DNA from: Trinickia dabaoshanensis
GTDB lineage: Bacteria > Pseudomonadota > Gammaproteobacteria > Burkholderiales > Burkholderiaceae
Reading direction: 5' to 3'
DNA: 64,000 nucleotides
Assembly (NCBI RefSeq): GCF_002879885.1
Contig: NZ_PNYA01000009.1
Coordinates: 62,001 to 126,000, forward strand
The notes beneath the pieces are model-generated. The model had not been told where the DNA came from, did no database searches, and saw only the letters and a list, made by a program, of their open reading frames with translations. Positions 36,138 through 46,371 of this stretch are shown in pieces. The first letter of the stretch is position 1. Each line of letters opens with the position of its first letter. Made by a program: the position numbers and the translations under genes.

Positions 36138-37097
36138 TCAATACGCCATCAAGTCCTTATAGTTTTGCGGCGTGATCAGTTTGAAGGGGACGTCCACCGA
36201 GCGGGGCGGGTTGGGTTGACCCTTCTTCATGGCAATCGCAAGATCGACCGCGGCGATGCCTTGGCCCTTGGCGTCCTGGTAGACGGTTGCCTTCATGGCG
36301 CCGCGATCCATCTGGGCAAGCGCATCGGGCGTGGCATCCACGCCCATGATGAAGATGCTGTTCGGCGCGCGCCCCGCCTTTTGTAAAGCGATGATCGCGC
36401 CGATCGCCATCTCGTCGTTGTTGGAGACGATGGCGTCGAGCTTTTTGCCCTGAGCAAGCCAGCCCGCGGTGATGGCCATCCCTTTCTCGCGCGACCAATC
36501 GCCCACCTCCTCGGCGGCCACATGCATTCCCGGGTAGTGCGCGAGCACTTCCTTCAGCCCGGCCGTGCGCGCCACGGCCGCATCGGTGCTCAGTTGCCCG
36601 ACCAGCACTCCCACGTCGCCCTTTCCGTTCAGCTGCTGAGCCACGTAGTCGCCCTGGATGCGGCCCGCGAGGACGTCTTGCGATCCGACGTAGCCCATGG
36701 AGTCGGCAAGCGGCTCGGCCGGCTTACGGTTGACGTAGACGAGCGGCACGCCGGCGTCGCGCACCGTCTTCGTCATCGCCGCCGTGGCGGCCGAGTCCAC
36801 GGGCAGGATCACGATCGCATCGAGGTGCTCGTTCGCGATCATCGCGGCAACCTCGCCGTCTTGGCGGTGCTGGTCCGAATGACCGTCCGCGAATACCGGT
36901 TTCCAGCCTTGCTTGCGCGCTTCTTTCGACATCGCCTCGCGTAGCAGCGTCGGAAAGTTGTCGTCGAACTCGGCCATCGCGATACCGATTTTCGGCTTCG
37001 CGGCCTCGTTGTTCTGCGCGTGTGCCGAACCGGCGCCGCACGCGGCCCAGACGGTCAGCGCGATCAAGCACGCGTTGAGAAGACGGATCGATTTCAT
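36138..37097 (-). CDS. Ribose/sugar-type periplasmic binding protein
   Basis: This 319-residue periplasmic type I binding protein has a signal peptide ending near SAHA and the family pattern [21 protein letters not shown], then [15 protein letters not shown] and [21 protein letters not shown], as in RbsB-like proteins. No ABC permease or ATPase gene lies nearby. Instead its start overlaps the stop of a chemoreceptor gene by 4 bp (ATGA). The likely role is to bind a sugar and present it to that chemoreceptor, a sensing pair rather than an uptake system (inference). Confidence 0.9.
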   Translation of the reverse strand: MKSIRLLNACLIALTVWAACGAGSAHAQNNEAAKPKIGIAMAEFDDNFPTLLREAMSKEARKQGWKPVFADGHSDQHRQDGEVAAMIANEHLDAIVILPVDSAATAAMTKTVRDAGVPLVYVNRKPAEPLADSMGYVGSQDVLAGRIQGDYVAQQLNGKGDVGVLVGQLSTDAAVARTAGLKEVLAHYPGMHVAAEEVGDWSREKGMAITAGWLAQGKKLDAIVSNNDEMAIGAIIALQKAGRAPNSIFIMGVDATPDALAQMDRGAMKATVYQDAKGQGIAAVDLAIAMKKGQPNPPRSVDVPFKLITPQNYKDLMAY

Positions 37098-38644
37098 GCT
37101 GCATTCACCCGGAAAACCGCCACCAGCGAGGCCAGACGATCGGCTTGGTCGCGCAGCGACGAAGCCGCCGATGCCGATTCTTCCACGAGCGCCGCGTTTT
37201 GCTGCGTCGTCTCGTCGATGTGCACGACCGCTTCGCGCACCTGCACGAGATCGCGCTGCTGCGCTTGCGAAGCGTCGGCGATCTCGCCGATGAGCGCGCT
37301 CACGTGGCGCACCGCTTCGATGATGTCCTTCATCGCCCCGCCCGCCTCGCTCACGAGTTGGCCGCCCGCGTCGACGATGCCGACCGACGATTCGATCAAC
37401 TCCTTGATCTCCTTGGCCGCGGCGGCCGACCGTTGCGCCAGCCCGCGCACTTCGCTCGCCACCACGGCGAAACCGCGGCCCTGTTCGCCGGCGCGCGCCG
37501 CTTCCACCGCGGCGTTGAGCGCCAGGATGTTGGTCTGGAAGGCGATGCCGTCGATCACGCCGATGATGTCGTTGATCTTGCTCGACGATGCCGTGATTTC
37601 GCTCATGCTCGTCACCACACCGGAGACGATATTGCCGCCGCGCTCGGCCGCGGTGAACGCTTGCTGCGCGAGATCGTTCACTTGCAGGGCGGTCTCGGTC
37701 GATTGCGACGCCGAACTGCCGAGTTGATCCATATACGTGGCCGTTTGTTGCACGCTGAGGGCGACCTTTTCGGTACGGGAACTCAGATCGAGATTGCCGG
37801 CCGCGATTTCACTGGACGCGGTGTTGACCGACTCCACGCCGTCGCGCACTTCGGCGATCAGCTTGCGCAGGCGATCGGACATTTCGGAGAGCGCACGAAT
37901 GACGAGCGCGACTTCGTCGTTGCCTTGAGAACGGATGTGGACGGTCAAATCGCCGCTCGCGACGGTTTGCGCGAACTGAACGGCCGCATGCAACGGCACG
38001 CTGATCGCACGCGCAACGAGCGTCATCAAGACGGCCGCGATCGCCACGGCCGTCACCACCGCGATGGCGATCAGCATCAGCGATCGATGCGCGGCACCCG
38101 TCGCATCGTTGCCCGCCTGCGTTGCCTCGGCCTGACTCGAGTTCGCAAGTGCCGATAGATCGGCCGTGAAGCGCTGGAAGCTCTTCGCGCTGTCTTGCAT
38201 GATGATGGCGCGCGCGGCGTTGGGCGAAGCGTTATCGACTTCGTCTTGCAAGTTCGCGTCGAGCGCGAGGTAGTTGCGCCACTCGGCACTCGCGTGCTCG
38301 TAGGTATTGCGCTCGGTGTCGCCTAGCTGCAACTCGCCGAAGGCTTTGAGTTGGGCCGACATTTCATCGATGCTGCGCTTGAGCGCGGGCGCCACTTGGT
38401 CGCGTTGATCCCAACGCACGAGGATGTAGGCGAATTCTTGGTTACGCACGGTGGCCGCGAGCTGGGCCATGCGTTGCGCCTGCATGGCCGTTGGCATCCA
38501 TTTGCCGCTGATCGCGCCGCTTTGCGAGGCGATGCGCGCGATTTGCATGGCGCCGAACACGCCGACCAGTAAAAGGCTGGCCAAGGCAACGGCCAGCACG
38601 ATCTGCAGCTTACGCGCCACAGACACTTTAGAAAGAGCGTTCAT
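37094..38644 (-). CDS. Methyl-accepting chemotaxis protein coupled to a sugar-binding protein
   Basis: This 516-residue chemoreceptor has TM1 (about 12-32), a 4HB_MCP-type periplasmic sensor (about 35-190), TM2 (about 192-212), HAMP (about 213-265) and the signalling tip [20 protein letters not shown]. The C-terminal coiled coil contains [19 protein letters not shown], a usual end for class 36H receptors. It is upstream of, and translationally coupled to, a lone sugar-binding protein gene. This suggests that the binding protein's ligand is its signal. Confidence 0.93.
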   Translation of the reverse strand: MNALSKVSVARKLQIVLAVALASLLLVGVFGAMQIARIASQSGAISGKWMPTAMQAQRMAQLAATVRNQEFAYILVRWDQRDQVAPALKRSIDEMSAQLKAFGELQLGDTERNTYEHASAEWRNYLALDANLQDEVDNASPNAARAIIMQDSAKSFQRFTADLSALANSSQAEATQAGNDATGAAHRSLMLIAIAVVTAVAIAAVLMTLVARAISVPLHAAVQFAQTVASGDLTVHIRSQGNDEVALVIRALSEMSDRLRKLIAEVRDGVESVNTASSEIAAGNLDLSSRTEKVALSVQQTATYMDQLGSSASQSTETALQVNDLAQQAFTAAERGGNIVSGVVTSMSEITASSSKINDIIGVIDGIAFQTNILALNAAVEAARAGEQGRGFAVVASEVRGLAQRSAAAAKEIKELIESSVGIVDAGGQLVSEAGGAMKDIIEAVRHVSALIGEIADASQAQQRDLVQVREAVVHIDETTQQNAALVEESASAASSLRDQADRLASLVAVFRVNAA

Positions 38645-38783
38645 AGATCCGAAAGTCCGCGTATAGGTGTGTGAAACATGCGCTTCACGGACTTCTTATC
38701 GGCACCTCACCCGCGCTCATTAGTGTTGTAAGTGCTTTTTTATTGAGCGACGGACCCCGCGCACCGTTAGCGGCGAGGACAGA

Positions 38784-40031
38784 TCATGCCAGCCAACCTG
38801 CCACGGCACCGGCGACGCCGGCTACGCACACGGCGGCCGCACATAGGCAAACGCACCAACGATAGGCGCCCCGCAAACGAGAGGCCGCCGGCAGCGCGAC
38901 GATGGCGAGCACGATCAGCGGCCCGATGACGAACGGCAGCAACAGGGCATTCACGACCTGAGCGGCCACATTGACCGATACGAGATCGGGTTCGAGCCAG
39001 ACGAGCCCCGCACTGATCGCGATCGCCGACGCATAGATTCCGTAGAACCATGGCGCGCGATGGGGCCGCGTTTGCAGCGAGCCGCGGTGCCCCGTCACTT
39101 CGCTCAAGCCCCAGGCCAGCGCCAGCGAGCAGACGATCGCCGCCACGAGCGAAGCCCCGAGCACCCCGACGCCGAAGATCATCCGCCCCGCCTGCTCGCC
39201 TGCGACACCGAAGAACGCGGCCGCGATCTCGCCGACGTTGCGCAATCCGGCTGCTGCCCCTTGGGACGACAGCGACGCGGCTGCGGCGACGAGCACTGCG
39301 CCCGTCAAACACTGCGTCAATACGGCGCCGAGCGCCGTTTCGACGCGTGCCGATCGATCGTCCGACGATGTTCGCTGCTCGTCCACGATCGCCGCTTGCT
39401 GATAGAAGATCATCCAAGGGTTGAACGACGCACCGATCAACGCGGCGGCAAGATAGACGAACTGCGGATGGCCGAGCGGCCAATCGCCGGCCTCGCGCGC
39501 GAGCCGCGGCCAGTCGGGCCGGGCATGCCACGCGACGACGAAGAAGGCGAGTTCGGCAAGCCCGATCACCATGGCGACACGGTCGACACGCTCGTGCGAT
39601 CCGGTGCAAACAAGCGCCAGCAGCAGCGCCGCCGCGCCGCAGAGCGAGACGGCTCGCGGCACCCCGACCATCTCGCCGATGCCGGCGATACCCGTGAACT
39701 CCGTCACGAGCGAGCTCAAGACAGCGACGACGAGTGCGGCCGCGGCCAGCGCCGCCCAGCCTCGTCCCAACCGTTCGCGTACGAGGGCACCGTAACCGCG
39801 GCCCGTCGCGATGCCGAGCCGCACGCACAGCGACTGCACCATATAGAGCGGAACGGCCAGCGCGAGCAGCAAGGGCAACAATCGGATGCCCCACTGCGCA
39901 CCGCTTTGCGCGGCCGCGACGACATTGCCGGCGTCGCAATCGGCCAGCATCACGAGCAAGCCGGGCCCCCATCCCGCGAGCGCGCGGCATCTCTTGCGTA
40001 GATTGGCGGCGAGCGATAGCAGTGGCGGCAT
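38784..40031 (-). CDS. Divergent Nramp-family membrane transporter
   Basis: This 415-residue, about 11-segment membrane protein has the Nramp layout: GPGLLVMLADCDAGNVVAAAQSG at TM1 (written as a region) and NPWMIFYQQAAIVDEQ at TM6. The metal-binding motifs are changed: the canonical DPGN of TM1 is DAGN, and the canonical MPH of TM6 is not seen. It may therefore carry a metal other than Mn2+ or Fe2+, as the Nramp-related Mg2+ transporters do, or another substrate (inference). It is a monocistronic gene divergent from the TMEM175 gene. Confidence 0.75.
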   Translation of the reverse strand: MPPLLSLAANLRKRCRALAGWGPGLLVMLADCDAGNVVAAAQSGAQWGIRLLPLLLALAVPLYMVQSLCVRLGIATGRGYGALVRERLGRGWAALAAAALVVAVLSSLVTEFTGIAGIGEMVGVPRAVSLCGAAALLLALVCTGSHERVDRVAMVIGLAELAFFVVAWHARPDWPRLAREAGDWPLGHPQFVYLAAALIGASFNPWMIFYQQAAIVDEQRTSSDDRSARVETALGAVLTQCLTGAVLVAAAASLSSQGAAAGLRNVGEIAAAFFGVAGEQAGRMIFGVGVLGASLVAAIVCSLALAWGLSEVTGHRGSLQTRPHRAPWFYGIYASAIAISAGLVWLEPDLVSVNVAAQVVNALLLPFVIGPLIVLAIVALPAASRLRGAYRWCVCLCAAAVCVAGVAGAVAGWLA

Positions 40032-40291
40032 GGCTAGGCGGTGGCGCTCATCGGAACAGGCGCCCGTGTGGCAGTGCGCGGCAAAGCGAGCACTCTATCA
40101 CTCGAGTGTCGGCTCGGTCTCGAGCCCCAGCTGTCCAAAACGCGAGCCTCACGAAAAATAGGGCGGCGCCGTACCCTGCGGCGCGACGAACGGAAGTCAA
40201 CGCCGAGCGCCGCCCCCATCAAGAAGCCTTTGCGTCGCGCCGCCGATCGGGGCGAGAATGTGCGCGCCGCTTTGCACCAACGACCAAAACC

Positions 40292-40903
40292 ATGGAAAAG
40301 AACCGACTGGAAGCCTTTAGCGACGGCGTGATCGCCGTCATCATCACGATCATGGTGCTGGAGTTGAAGGTGCCTCACGGCGAAGACTTGGCCGCGCTCG
40401 CGGAGCTTTGGCCGGTCGCGCTGAGCTATGTGCTCAGCTTCATTTACGTCGGCATTTATTGGAGCAACCACCATCACATGTTGCAGGCCACGCGCCGCGT
40501 GAACGGCGCGATCCTCTGGTGGAATCTGCACCTGCTGTTTTGGTTATCGCTTTTGCCGTTCAGCACCGGATGGATGGGCGAGAACCATTTCGCGCGCTGG
40601 CCTAGCGTGCTGTACGGCGTGAACCTCCTTACCTGCGCCGTCGCGTGGGCCGTATTGGAGGTGAGCCTCGTCCGACACCATGGGCCCGACAGCCTGCTCG
40701 CCCGCGCAATCGGCAAGCGGGAAAAGAGCAAGGCCTCGCCGCTGCTCTATCTATCGGGCATTGCCGCCGCGTGGATTGGCTACCCGGGCATCGGGCTCGC
40801 GTTTTTTGCGGGGACGGCGCTGCTTTGGCTCATCCCGGATCGTCGCGTCGAGCGCCTGGTGGAAGCACGCGAGGAAGCACGCGACGCGAGCAAGGAACCC
40901 TGA
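40292..40903 (+). CDS. TMEM175-type potassium channel
   Basis: This 203-residue membrane protein has about six hydrophobic segments and belongs to the bacterial TMEM175 (DUF1211) family, K+ channels that lack the TVGYG filter. The signature FSDGVIAVIITIMVLELKVP at residues 9-28 is the TM1 pore motif (FSD plus Ile/Leu constriction). WSNHHHML (about 58-65) is also conserved. I chose the start at MEKNRLEAFSDG; the frame continues upstream. It lacks a clear Shine-Dalgarno. Together with KirBac it gives two unrelated K+ channels in one window. Confidence 0.88.
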   Translation: MEKNRLEAFSDGVIAVIITIMVLELKVPHGEDLAALAELWPVALSYVLSFIYVGIYWSNHHHMLQATRRVNGAILWWNLHLLFWLSLLPFSTGWMGENHFARWPSVLYGVNLLTCAVAWAVLEVSLVRHHGPDSLLARAIGKREKSKASPLLYLSGIAAAWIGYPGIGLAFFAGTALLWLIPDRRVERLVEAREEARDASKEP

Positions 40904-41043
40904 GCGCCGAGTTGCTTCCGCGCTCTAGCGCGCCTTGAGCGGCGCACCTCACGCCGAATCTTCGCAACACCGTCAACCATCGCGTTCGGGCACCGTTAAC
41001 GGGATGAAGCACGTCGCTTCACGCCACTTCAGGAGGGATGGTC

Positions 41044-41373
41044 ATGTTGAACAAATTCATTTTGGCTGCGATTGCCGGTATGTTCACGGTGGGCATGGCA
41101 CACGCCCAAGCCTCGGCGAGCACGGCGGCGGCCCCCGCGGGCGCGTCGGCATCGATGTCGGGCGGTGGATGCGAAGCCAAAGCGGTCGGCAAGAACGGTA
41201 AGCCGCTGGCCGGTGCAGCGAAGAACTCGTTCATGAAGAAATGCCAGGCCGATGCGATGAAAGCAGCCAAAGCAGGCTGTGAGGCGAAAGCGGTCGGTAG
41301 CAACGGAAAACCGCTCGCGGGCGCGGCCAAGTCGTCGTTCGTGAAGAAGTGCGAAGCCGACGCGGCCAAGTAA
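41044..41373 (+). CDS. PsiF-repeat periplasmic protein
   Basis: This small exported protein of 109 residues has a signal peptide (LNKFILAAIAGMFTVGMAHA) and two tandem PsiF repeats, each with the pattern CEAKAVG-NGKPLAGAAK-SF-KKC (about 43-71 and 80-108). Each repeat has two Cys residues that may form a disulfide in the periplasm. PsiF was named from a phosphate-starvation-induced gene in E. coli; its biochemical role is unknown. AGGAGG lies 7 nt before this ATG and too near the earlier ATG at 41038, which decides the start. Confidence 0.88.
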   Translation: MLNKFILAAIAGMFTVGMAHAQASASTAAAPAGASASMSGGGCEAKAVGKNGKPLAGAAKNSFMKKCQADAMKAAKAGCEAKAVGSNGKPLAGAAKSSFVKKCEADAAK

Positions 41374-41470
41374 GGCCACGCGCGTCGCTTTGGAACGGAA
41401 CGCGCCGGAACCAAATTGATCGAGCCGGCGCGTTCTCCGAATGCCCCTATTTTGCCGAGGTCGGCCGACC

Positions 41471-41641
41471 TTAGCCGACGCTAGGTTCCCCCTCGCCGGG
41501 CCGTTTTCCCGGCTTGTCGGCCGGCGACTGCCGGCGCGACTTGTCGTCGCGCTCGGGCATACGGCTGCGCGCGTCGTCGCTGTGATGGGCCGGCTTCGGC
41601 TCGTTGGCCATGTGCTGCGGATCGTTGGTTTCGCGGTTCAT
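41471..41641 (-). CDS. Small hydrophilic protein
   Basis: I do not recognise this 56-residue protein. It begins MNRETNDPQHMANEPKPAHH and is almost entirely made of charged or polar residues and proline, so it is probably intrinsically disordered. A GGGAG Shine-Dalgarno lies 5 nt before the ATG, the main reason to accept it. Short proteins of this composition occur in stress-related contexts, but no function is assigned. It is convergent with the PsiF gene. Confidence 0.5.
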   Translation of the reverse strand: MNRETNDPQHMANEPKPAHHSDDARSRMPERDDKSRRQSPADKPGKRPGEGEPSVG

Positions 41642-41886
41642 AGTCGCTCCCACGGTCGTTGGATCGGTGTCAAAGCTCCGACGCAAGAAACAGACCGGCT
41701 TCCCCTTCCCCCTTTCGCAGCAACGCGCAGCGCGATCGTCGGTCAATTCAACCCTGATTTTCCCGCATCGCGAAAAATGTAACGGGCCCTTAGCTTTTGC
41801 CGCGCGCCGCCGTCAACCAGATTGATGGCGCATCCCAAGTAACGAGCAATCGGGGATGCCGGTCGGATTTCATATTGAGGGCACGC

Positions 41887-42849
41887 ATGTCTACCCACGA
41901 CATCATGCACGATGAGCGCACGCAGCTCACGAGCAAGAACAAGTTCGAACTTCTCCTGTTCCGTTTGGGAACGGCACGCCCCGGCACCGCGCCGGCGCTA
42001 TACGGCATCAACGTTTTCAAGGTTCGCGAAATCATTACGAACCGCGAAATCACGCCGATCGCCGGCGCCCCGGAAGTCGTGAAGGGCGCGATCGACATTC
42101 GCGGGCAAATCATCCCCGTGATCGATTTGTGCCGGTTGACGGGCAATACTCCGTCGCGCGAGCCGAACATCTTGCTGATCACCGAATTCGCGCGCACGAC
42201 GCAGGCGTTCGCGGTGGAAGACGTGGACGACATCGTACGGCTCGAATGGAGCCAAGTGCATCCCGCGGAATGCGCGGGCGGCACGGGCTACATCACGAGC
42301 ATGGCGCGGTTCAACGGCGATTCGGGCGAGTTGCGCTTGGCCCAGGTGCTCGACGTCGAGCAAGTGATGCGCGACGTGTTCCCCGAGCAGCACCGCGACG
42401 TCAACAAGGCGGAACTCAGCGCGGAGGTGAACTATGCCGCCGTCGGTGGGGGCAAGATCCTGGCCGCCGACGACTCGGCGTTCGCGCGTTCGTTGCTGGA
42501 TCAGGCGCTCACGGCTATCGGTGCGCCGCACGTGATCGCCAACACCGGCGAAGAAGCGTGGCAAATGCTGTTGCGCTATGCGGACGAGGCCGAGAAAGAA
42601 AAGGTGCCGGCGCGCGACAAGATCGCGCTCGTGATCACCGATTTGGAAATGCCCGAAATGGACGGCTTCATGCTGACGCGGCGCATCAAAGCGGACGAAC
42701 GGCTCAAGCATATTCCCGTCATCATTCACTCGTCGCTGACGGGTTCGGCAAACGAAGCGCACGTGAGGAACGCGGGCGCCAACGGGTATGTCGCGAAGTT
42801 CGCGCCGCAGGAGCTGTGCGCGGCGATTACGGAGGCGTTGGCTTCGTAG
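41887..42849 (+). CDS. cheV: Chemotaxis adaptor CheV
   Basis: This 320-residue protein combines an N-terminal CheW-like adaptor domain (about 20-165; INVFKVREIITNREITPIAG, then GAIDIRGQIIPVIDL) with a C-terminal receiver domain (about 193-320). The receiver has the acidic pair AADDS and the phosphoacceptor Asp in VITDLEMPEMDG. CheV couples chemoreceptors to CheA and adapts the signal after phosphorylation. GAGG lies 6 nt before the ATG. The main che operon is not in the window, but two chemoreceptors are. Confidence 0.92.
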   Translation: MSTHDIMHDERTQLTSKNKFELLLFRLGTARPGTAPALYGINVFKVREIITNREITPIAGAPEVVKGAIDIRGQIIPVIDLCRLTGNTPSREPNILLITEFARTTQAFAVEDVDDIVRLEWSQVHPAECAGGTGYITSMARFNGDSGELRLAQVLDVEQVMRDVFPEQHRDVNKAELSAEVNYAAVGGGKILAADDSAFARSLLDQALTAIGAPHVIANTGEEAWQMLLRYADEAEKEKVPARDKIALVITDLEMPEMDGFMLTRRIKADERLKHIPVIIHSSLTGSANEAHVRNAGANGYVAKFAPQELCAAITEALAS

Positions 42850-42982
42850 TATCGGTGGGCGGCTGTGCCTCGAGTGGGCAATCGCGCTCACTCATCGTTT
42901 CGAGTGAGGGACGTGCTGAGGTAGCAAGGTAGAATCGGACCTCGCTATTCATCACGTCGATCAATGGGACGAGGAGAGCACA

Positions 42983-44209
42983 TTGCCGAAAGCAAAGGCA
43001 CCTAGGCTGACCGTTAAGCGCTTCGGCCCAATTGCGCAAGCCGACGTCGCATTCGGCGACTTGACGGTGATCATCGGCCCTCAGGCGACCGGTAAAAGCC
43101 TGTTTCTCCAAACGCTGAAGCTGCTCGTGGATCGAGACCAGATCCACGACATGTTCGCGCATCACAACATGTCGTTCGGCGGGCGGGAGGAGGCATTTCT
43201 CGACGCCTACTTCGGCCGAGGCATAGCGAGCGGATGGAGTCGCCATTCCTCGATGAGCTTCAACGGAAAGGCGACAACCCTTGGCGAGCTCGCTCGGCCG
43301 AGCAAAAGTAAAACGCGCTACGAGCGACTGTTCTACATACCGGCGCAACGTGTCATGAGCTTGCCGGGAGGCGTATCGCAAAACTTCGGTACGTTCAATT
43401 TCGGCGACCCCTATGCACTGCGTGCGTTCAGTGATGCGGTTCATAACCTCATTCAGAACGAATTCGCGGCGAAAGGCGAGTTGTTTCCCGCGCCGAATCG
43501 ATTGAACGCCGTTTTGCGCCAACCGATCAGCGACCAGTTGTTCGGCCACAGCAGTCTCGTGATCGACGAAAGTGAATTCACGAAGCGCCTCGCTTTGCAG
43601 GTGCCCGGGCAAAAGAAGGCGTTGAGCTTCCTTTCCTGGTCCGCGGGCCAGCGAGAGTTCACACCGATGCTCATGGGGTTGTACTGGCTCTGCACGGTCA
43701 CGCAAAAGCGCAAGTCCGGATCGAATGCCAAGGAAACGATCGATTGGGTCGTGATCGAGGAGCCCGAGATGGGCCTCCATCCCAAAGGCATACAGGCCGT
43801 TCTTCTGCTCGTGCTGGAGTTGATGAGAAGAGGTTATCGCGTCGTTGTATCGACGCACTCTCCGGTCGTTTTGGAGATGGTTTGGGCACTGCAGGAATTC
43901 AAGAAGCTGAGTGCCGACGAAGGCAACGTGAGAAAGCTTTTCGAGCTGGCAGCCGTACCTTACGCAAAGGAACTGGCCGGCGCGGCGCTCGCTAAGGACT
44001 ACCGCGTGTATTTCTTCGACCGGAGCGGTGAGTCACACGACATCTCGCAGCTCGACCCGACCGCGGAGCATATCGACGAGGCGGAATGGGGCGGATTGGT
44101 CGGCTTTGCCTCAAAAGTGAATGCCGGCATCGCGCAAGCGGTCAATGAAGCGGATGTGAAGAAGCGGCGGTCGAAAAAGCATGTAGCCGCGAGGACGGAG
44201 GGACGATGA
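42983..44209 (+). CDS. ABC/SMC-type AAA ATPase, possible defence protein
   Basis: This 408-residue cytosolic ATPase of the AAA_15/21 OLD-like type has Walker A GPQATGKS (32-39), an ABC signature-like SAGQ (about 220), Walker B VVIEEPEMGLHP (about 255) and an STHSP H-loop (about 290). No TOPRIM nuclease domain is seen after the ATPase. The start is a TTG, fixed by GAGGAG 6 nt upstream. Its stop overlaps the start of a 62-residue gene. Such ATPases are common in phage-defence pairs (PARIS, retron-like, Gabija-like systems), but the partner here does not match a known effector. Inserted between cheV and glmS. Confidence 0.82.
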   Translation: MPKAKAPRLTVKRFGPIAQADVAFGDLTVIIGPQATGKSLFLQTLKLLVDRDQIHDMFAHHNMSFGGREEAFLDAYFGRGIASGWSRHSSMSFNGKATTLGELARPSKSKTRYERLFYIPAQRVMSLPGGVSQNFGTFNFGDPYALRAFSDAVHNLIQNEFAAKGELFPAPNRLNAVLRQPISDQLFGHSSLVIDESEFTKRLALQVPGQKKALSFLSWSAGQREFTPMLMGLYWLCTVTQKRKSGSNAKETIDWVVIEEPEMGLHPKGIQAVLLLVLELMRRGYRVVVSTHSPVVLEMVWALQEFKKLSADEGNVRKLFELAAVPYAKELAGAALAKDYRVYFFDRSGESHDISQLDPTAEHIDEAEWGGLVGFASKVNAGIAQAVNEADVKKRRSKKHVAARTEGR

Positions 44210-44394
44210 GCCGCGACCGCAAGAACAAGACAAAAAACGCTGTCGTGTCGTCTCAATTCGAGAGGGCGGCATCCCGAGCCGGAATTGAGGCGCAAAAGGG
44301 AAAACATGCGATCAAGTCCGAATATCGAGCCGCCATATTCGAGGCAGGTCAAATTGCCGTCGTAACCGCAGCCTCTCCGCCGACGGGCCGATAA
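44206..44394 (+). CDS. Small basic protein coupled to the ATPase
   Basis: This 62-residue protein (starting MSRDRKNKTKNAVVSSQFER) overlaps the ATPase stop by 4 bp (ATGA), a standard sign of translational coupling and the reason to accept it. It is basic at the N terminus and predicted helical in the middle. No family is recognised. It could be a partner or inhibitor of the ATPase, or the remnant of a longer partner gene. Confidence 0.6.
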   Translation: MSRDRKNKTKNAVVSSQFERAASRAGIEAQKGKHAIKSEYRAAIFEAGQIAVVTAASPPTGR

Positions 44395-44450
44395 TCCGGC
44401 CCCGGATGCGGAGGTGATCGGCGAACATTCAAGAGCCGATCGCCCCCCCC

Positions 44451-46268
44451 TCACTCCACCGTCACCGACTTCGCCAAATTCCGCGGCTTATCGACATCGG
44501 TCCCACGTGCGCAAGCCGTGTGATATGCGAGCAACTGCAACGGCACGACATGCAGGATGGGCGAAAGCATCCCATAGTGCTCAGGCATCCGAATCACGTG
44601 CATGCCTTCTTCGTTGACGATCTTCGTATCCGCATCGGCGAACACATAAAGCTGGCCACCGCGCGCCCGCACTTCCTGCATGTTCGACTTGAGCTTTTCG
44701 AGCAGCGCATCGTTCGGCGCAACCGTCACCACCGGCATCGCTTCCGTCACGAGCGCCAAGGGCCCGTGCTTCAATTCGCCCGCCGGATAGGCCTCGGCGT
44801 GGATGTACGAGATTTCCTTGAGCTTGAGCGCCCCTTCCAGCGCGATCGGGTAATGCAGCCCGCGCCCGAGAAACAGCGCGTTTTCCTTGCGAGAAAACTC
44901 CTCCGCCCAAGCGATGATTTGCGGCTCGAGCGCGAGCACGCTATTCAACGCAGCCGGCAAATGGCGCAAGTGCTTCAAGTAATCGGCTTCCTTCGCCGCA
45001 TCCACGCGCCCACGCAGCTTGCCGAGCGTCACCGCCAAGGTGAACAAGCCGACCAACTGCGTCGTAAACGCCTTCGTCGAAGCAACGCCGATCTCACGCC
45101 CGGCGTGCGTCAAGAACTGCATTTCGGTCAAACGCACCATCGCGCTCGTGCTGACGTTGCACACCGCCAGCGTATGACGATGGCCGAGCTCCTGCGCATG
45201 CTTGAGCGCAGCCAGCGTATCGGCCGTCTCACCCGATTGCGAAATGACGACAACGAGCGCCTTCGGATTGGGCACCGATTCGCGATAGCGATATTCGCTC
45301 GCGATTTCGACCTGCGTCGGAATCTTCGCGATCGATTCGAGCCAGTACTTGGCCGTCGATCCCGAGTAGTAGCTCGTGCCGCACGCGAGAATCAAGACGC
45401 TGTCGATCTCGTCGAAAGCTGCGGCCGCCGGCGCGCCGAAGAGATCCGGGGTAAACGCGTCGCCAGCCGGGATCGTGTCGGAAATCGCGCGCGGCTGCTC
45501 GAAGATTTCCTTCTGCATGAAGTGGCGATACGGGCCGAGCTCCACCGCGCCGCCATAGGCTTGCACGGTACGGATCTCGCGTTCGGCCACGTTGCCGTCG
45601 CGATCGCTGATGCGCACGCCCTCGCGCGTCAGCTCGCAGACGTCGCCTTCCTCGAGGAACATGAACTGCTCGGTGCTGCCCGCCAGCGCGAGCGCATCCG
45701 ACGCCAGGAAGTTCTCGCCCTGCCCCACGCCCACGACGAGCGGCGAGCCTTGGCGCGCACCCACCACGGTATGCGGCTCGTCCTTATGCATCACTGCGAT
45801 CGCATAGGCCCCGTGCAGTTGCTTGACGGCTTCGCACACCGTTTCGTACAAGTTGCCGCTATACAGGCTGTGGATCAGGTGCGCGATGACTTCCGTGTCG
45901 GTCTGCGAGACGAATTCGTACCCCTTGCCGCGCAGCATCTCGCGCAACGATTCGAAGTTTTCGATGATGCCGTTGTGCACGAGCGCAACGGTATCGCGCG
46001 AAAAAATCGGATGCGCGTTGTCGGTGACGGGCGCGCCGTGCGTCGCCCAGCGCGTATGCGCGATACCGGTCACGCCTTCGAGATGCCCTTGTTGCACTTG
46101 CGCATCGAGGTCCGCCACACGCGCGACGCTGCGCGCGCGGCGCGGCTCGCCGCCCGCCAGCACGGCGACGCCGCACGAGTCGTAGCCGCGGTATTCGAGG
46201 CGGCGCAATCCTTCTACGAGGACGGGAACGATATTACGCTGCGCCACGGCGCCGACGATGCCACACAT
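44451..46268 (-). CDS. glmS: Glutamine--fructose-6-phosphate aminotransferase
   Basis: GlmS makes glucosamine-6-phosphate from fructose-6-phosphate and glutamine, the first step to UDP-GlcNAc. The 605-residue enzyme starts [10 protein letters not shown], whose Cys becomes the N-terminal glutaminase nucleophile after Met removal. [10 protein letters not shown], two SIS sugar-isomerase domains (about 285-600), and the C-terminal [10 protein letters not shown]-like end (here [10 protein letters not shown]) are all present. AGGAA lies 8 nt before the ATG. It is followed upstream by glmU, 103 bp away, in the same direction. No glmS ribozyme is expected or seen. Confidence 0.97.
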   Translation of the reverse strand: MCGIVGAVAQRNIVPVLVEGLRRLEYRGYDSCGVAVLAGGEPRRARSVARVADLDAQVQQGHLEGVTGIAHTRWATHGAPVTDNAHPIFSRDTVALVHNGIIENFESLREMLRGKGYEFVSQTDTEVIAHLIHSLYSGNLYETVCEAVKQLHGAYAIAVMHKDEPHTVVGARQGSPLVVGVGQGENFLASDALALAGSTEQFMFLEEGDVCELTREGVRISDRDGNVAEREIRTVQAYGGAVELGPYRHFMQKEIFEQPRAISDTIPAGDAFTPDLFGAPAAAAFDEIDSVLILACGTSYYSGSTAKYWLESIAKIPTQVEIASEYRYRESVPNPKALVVVISQSGETADTLAALKHAQELGHRHTLAVCNVSTSAMVRLTEMQFLTHAGREIGVASTKAFTTQLVGLFTLAVTLGKLRGRVDAAKEADYLKHLRHLPAALNSVLALEPQIIAWAEEFSRKENALFLGRGLHYPIALEGALKLKEISYIHAEAYPAGELKHGPLALVTEAMPVVTVAPNDALLEKLKSNMQEVRARGGQLYVFADADTKIVNEEGMHVIRMPEHYGMLSPILHVVPLQLLAYHTACARGTDVDKPRNLAKSVTVE

Positions 46269-46371
46269 GGGAATTCTTCCTTTCGCAAATCTTGCTGAGT
46301 TCTTCAATCATCCGGCCCGCTCGCGCCCGCGTCCGTGCGCAAGCGCATGCGGGGCGGCACTCGCACGGCGC

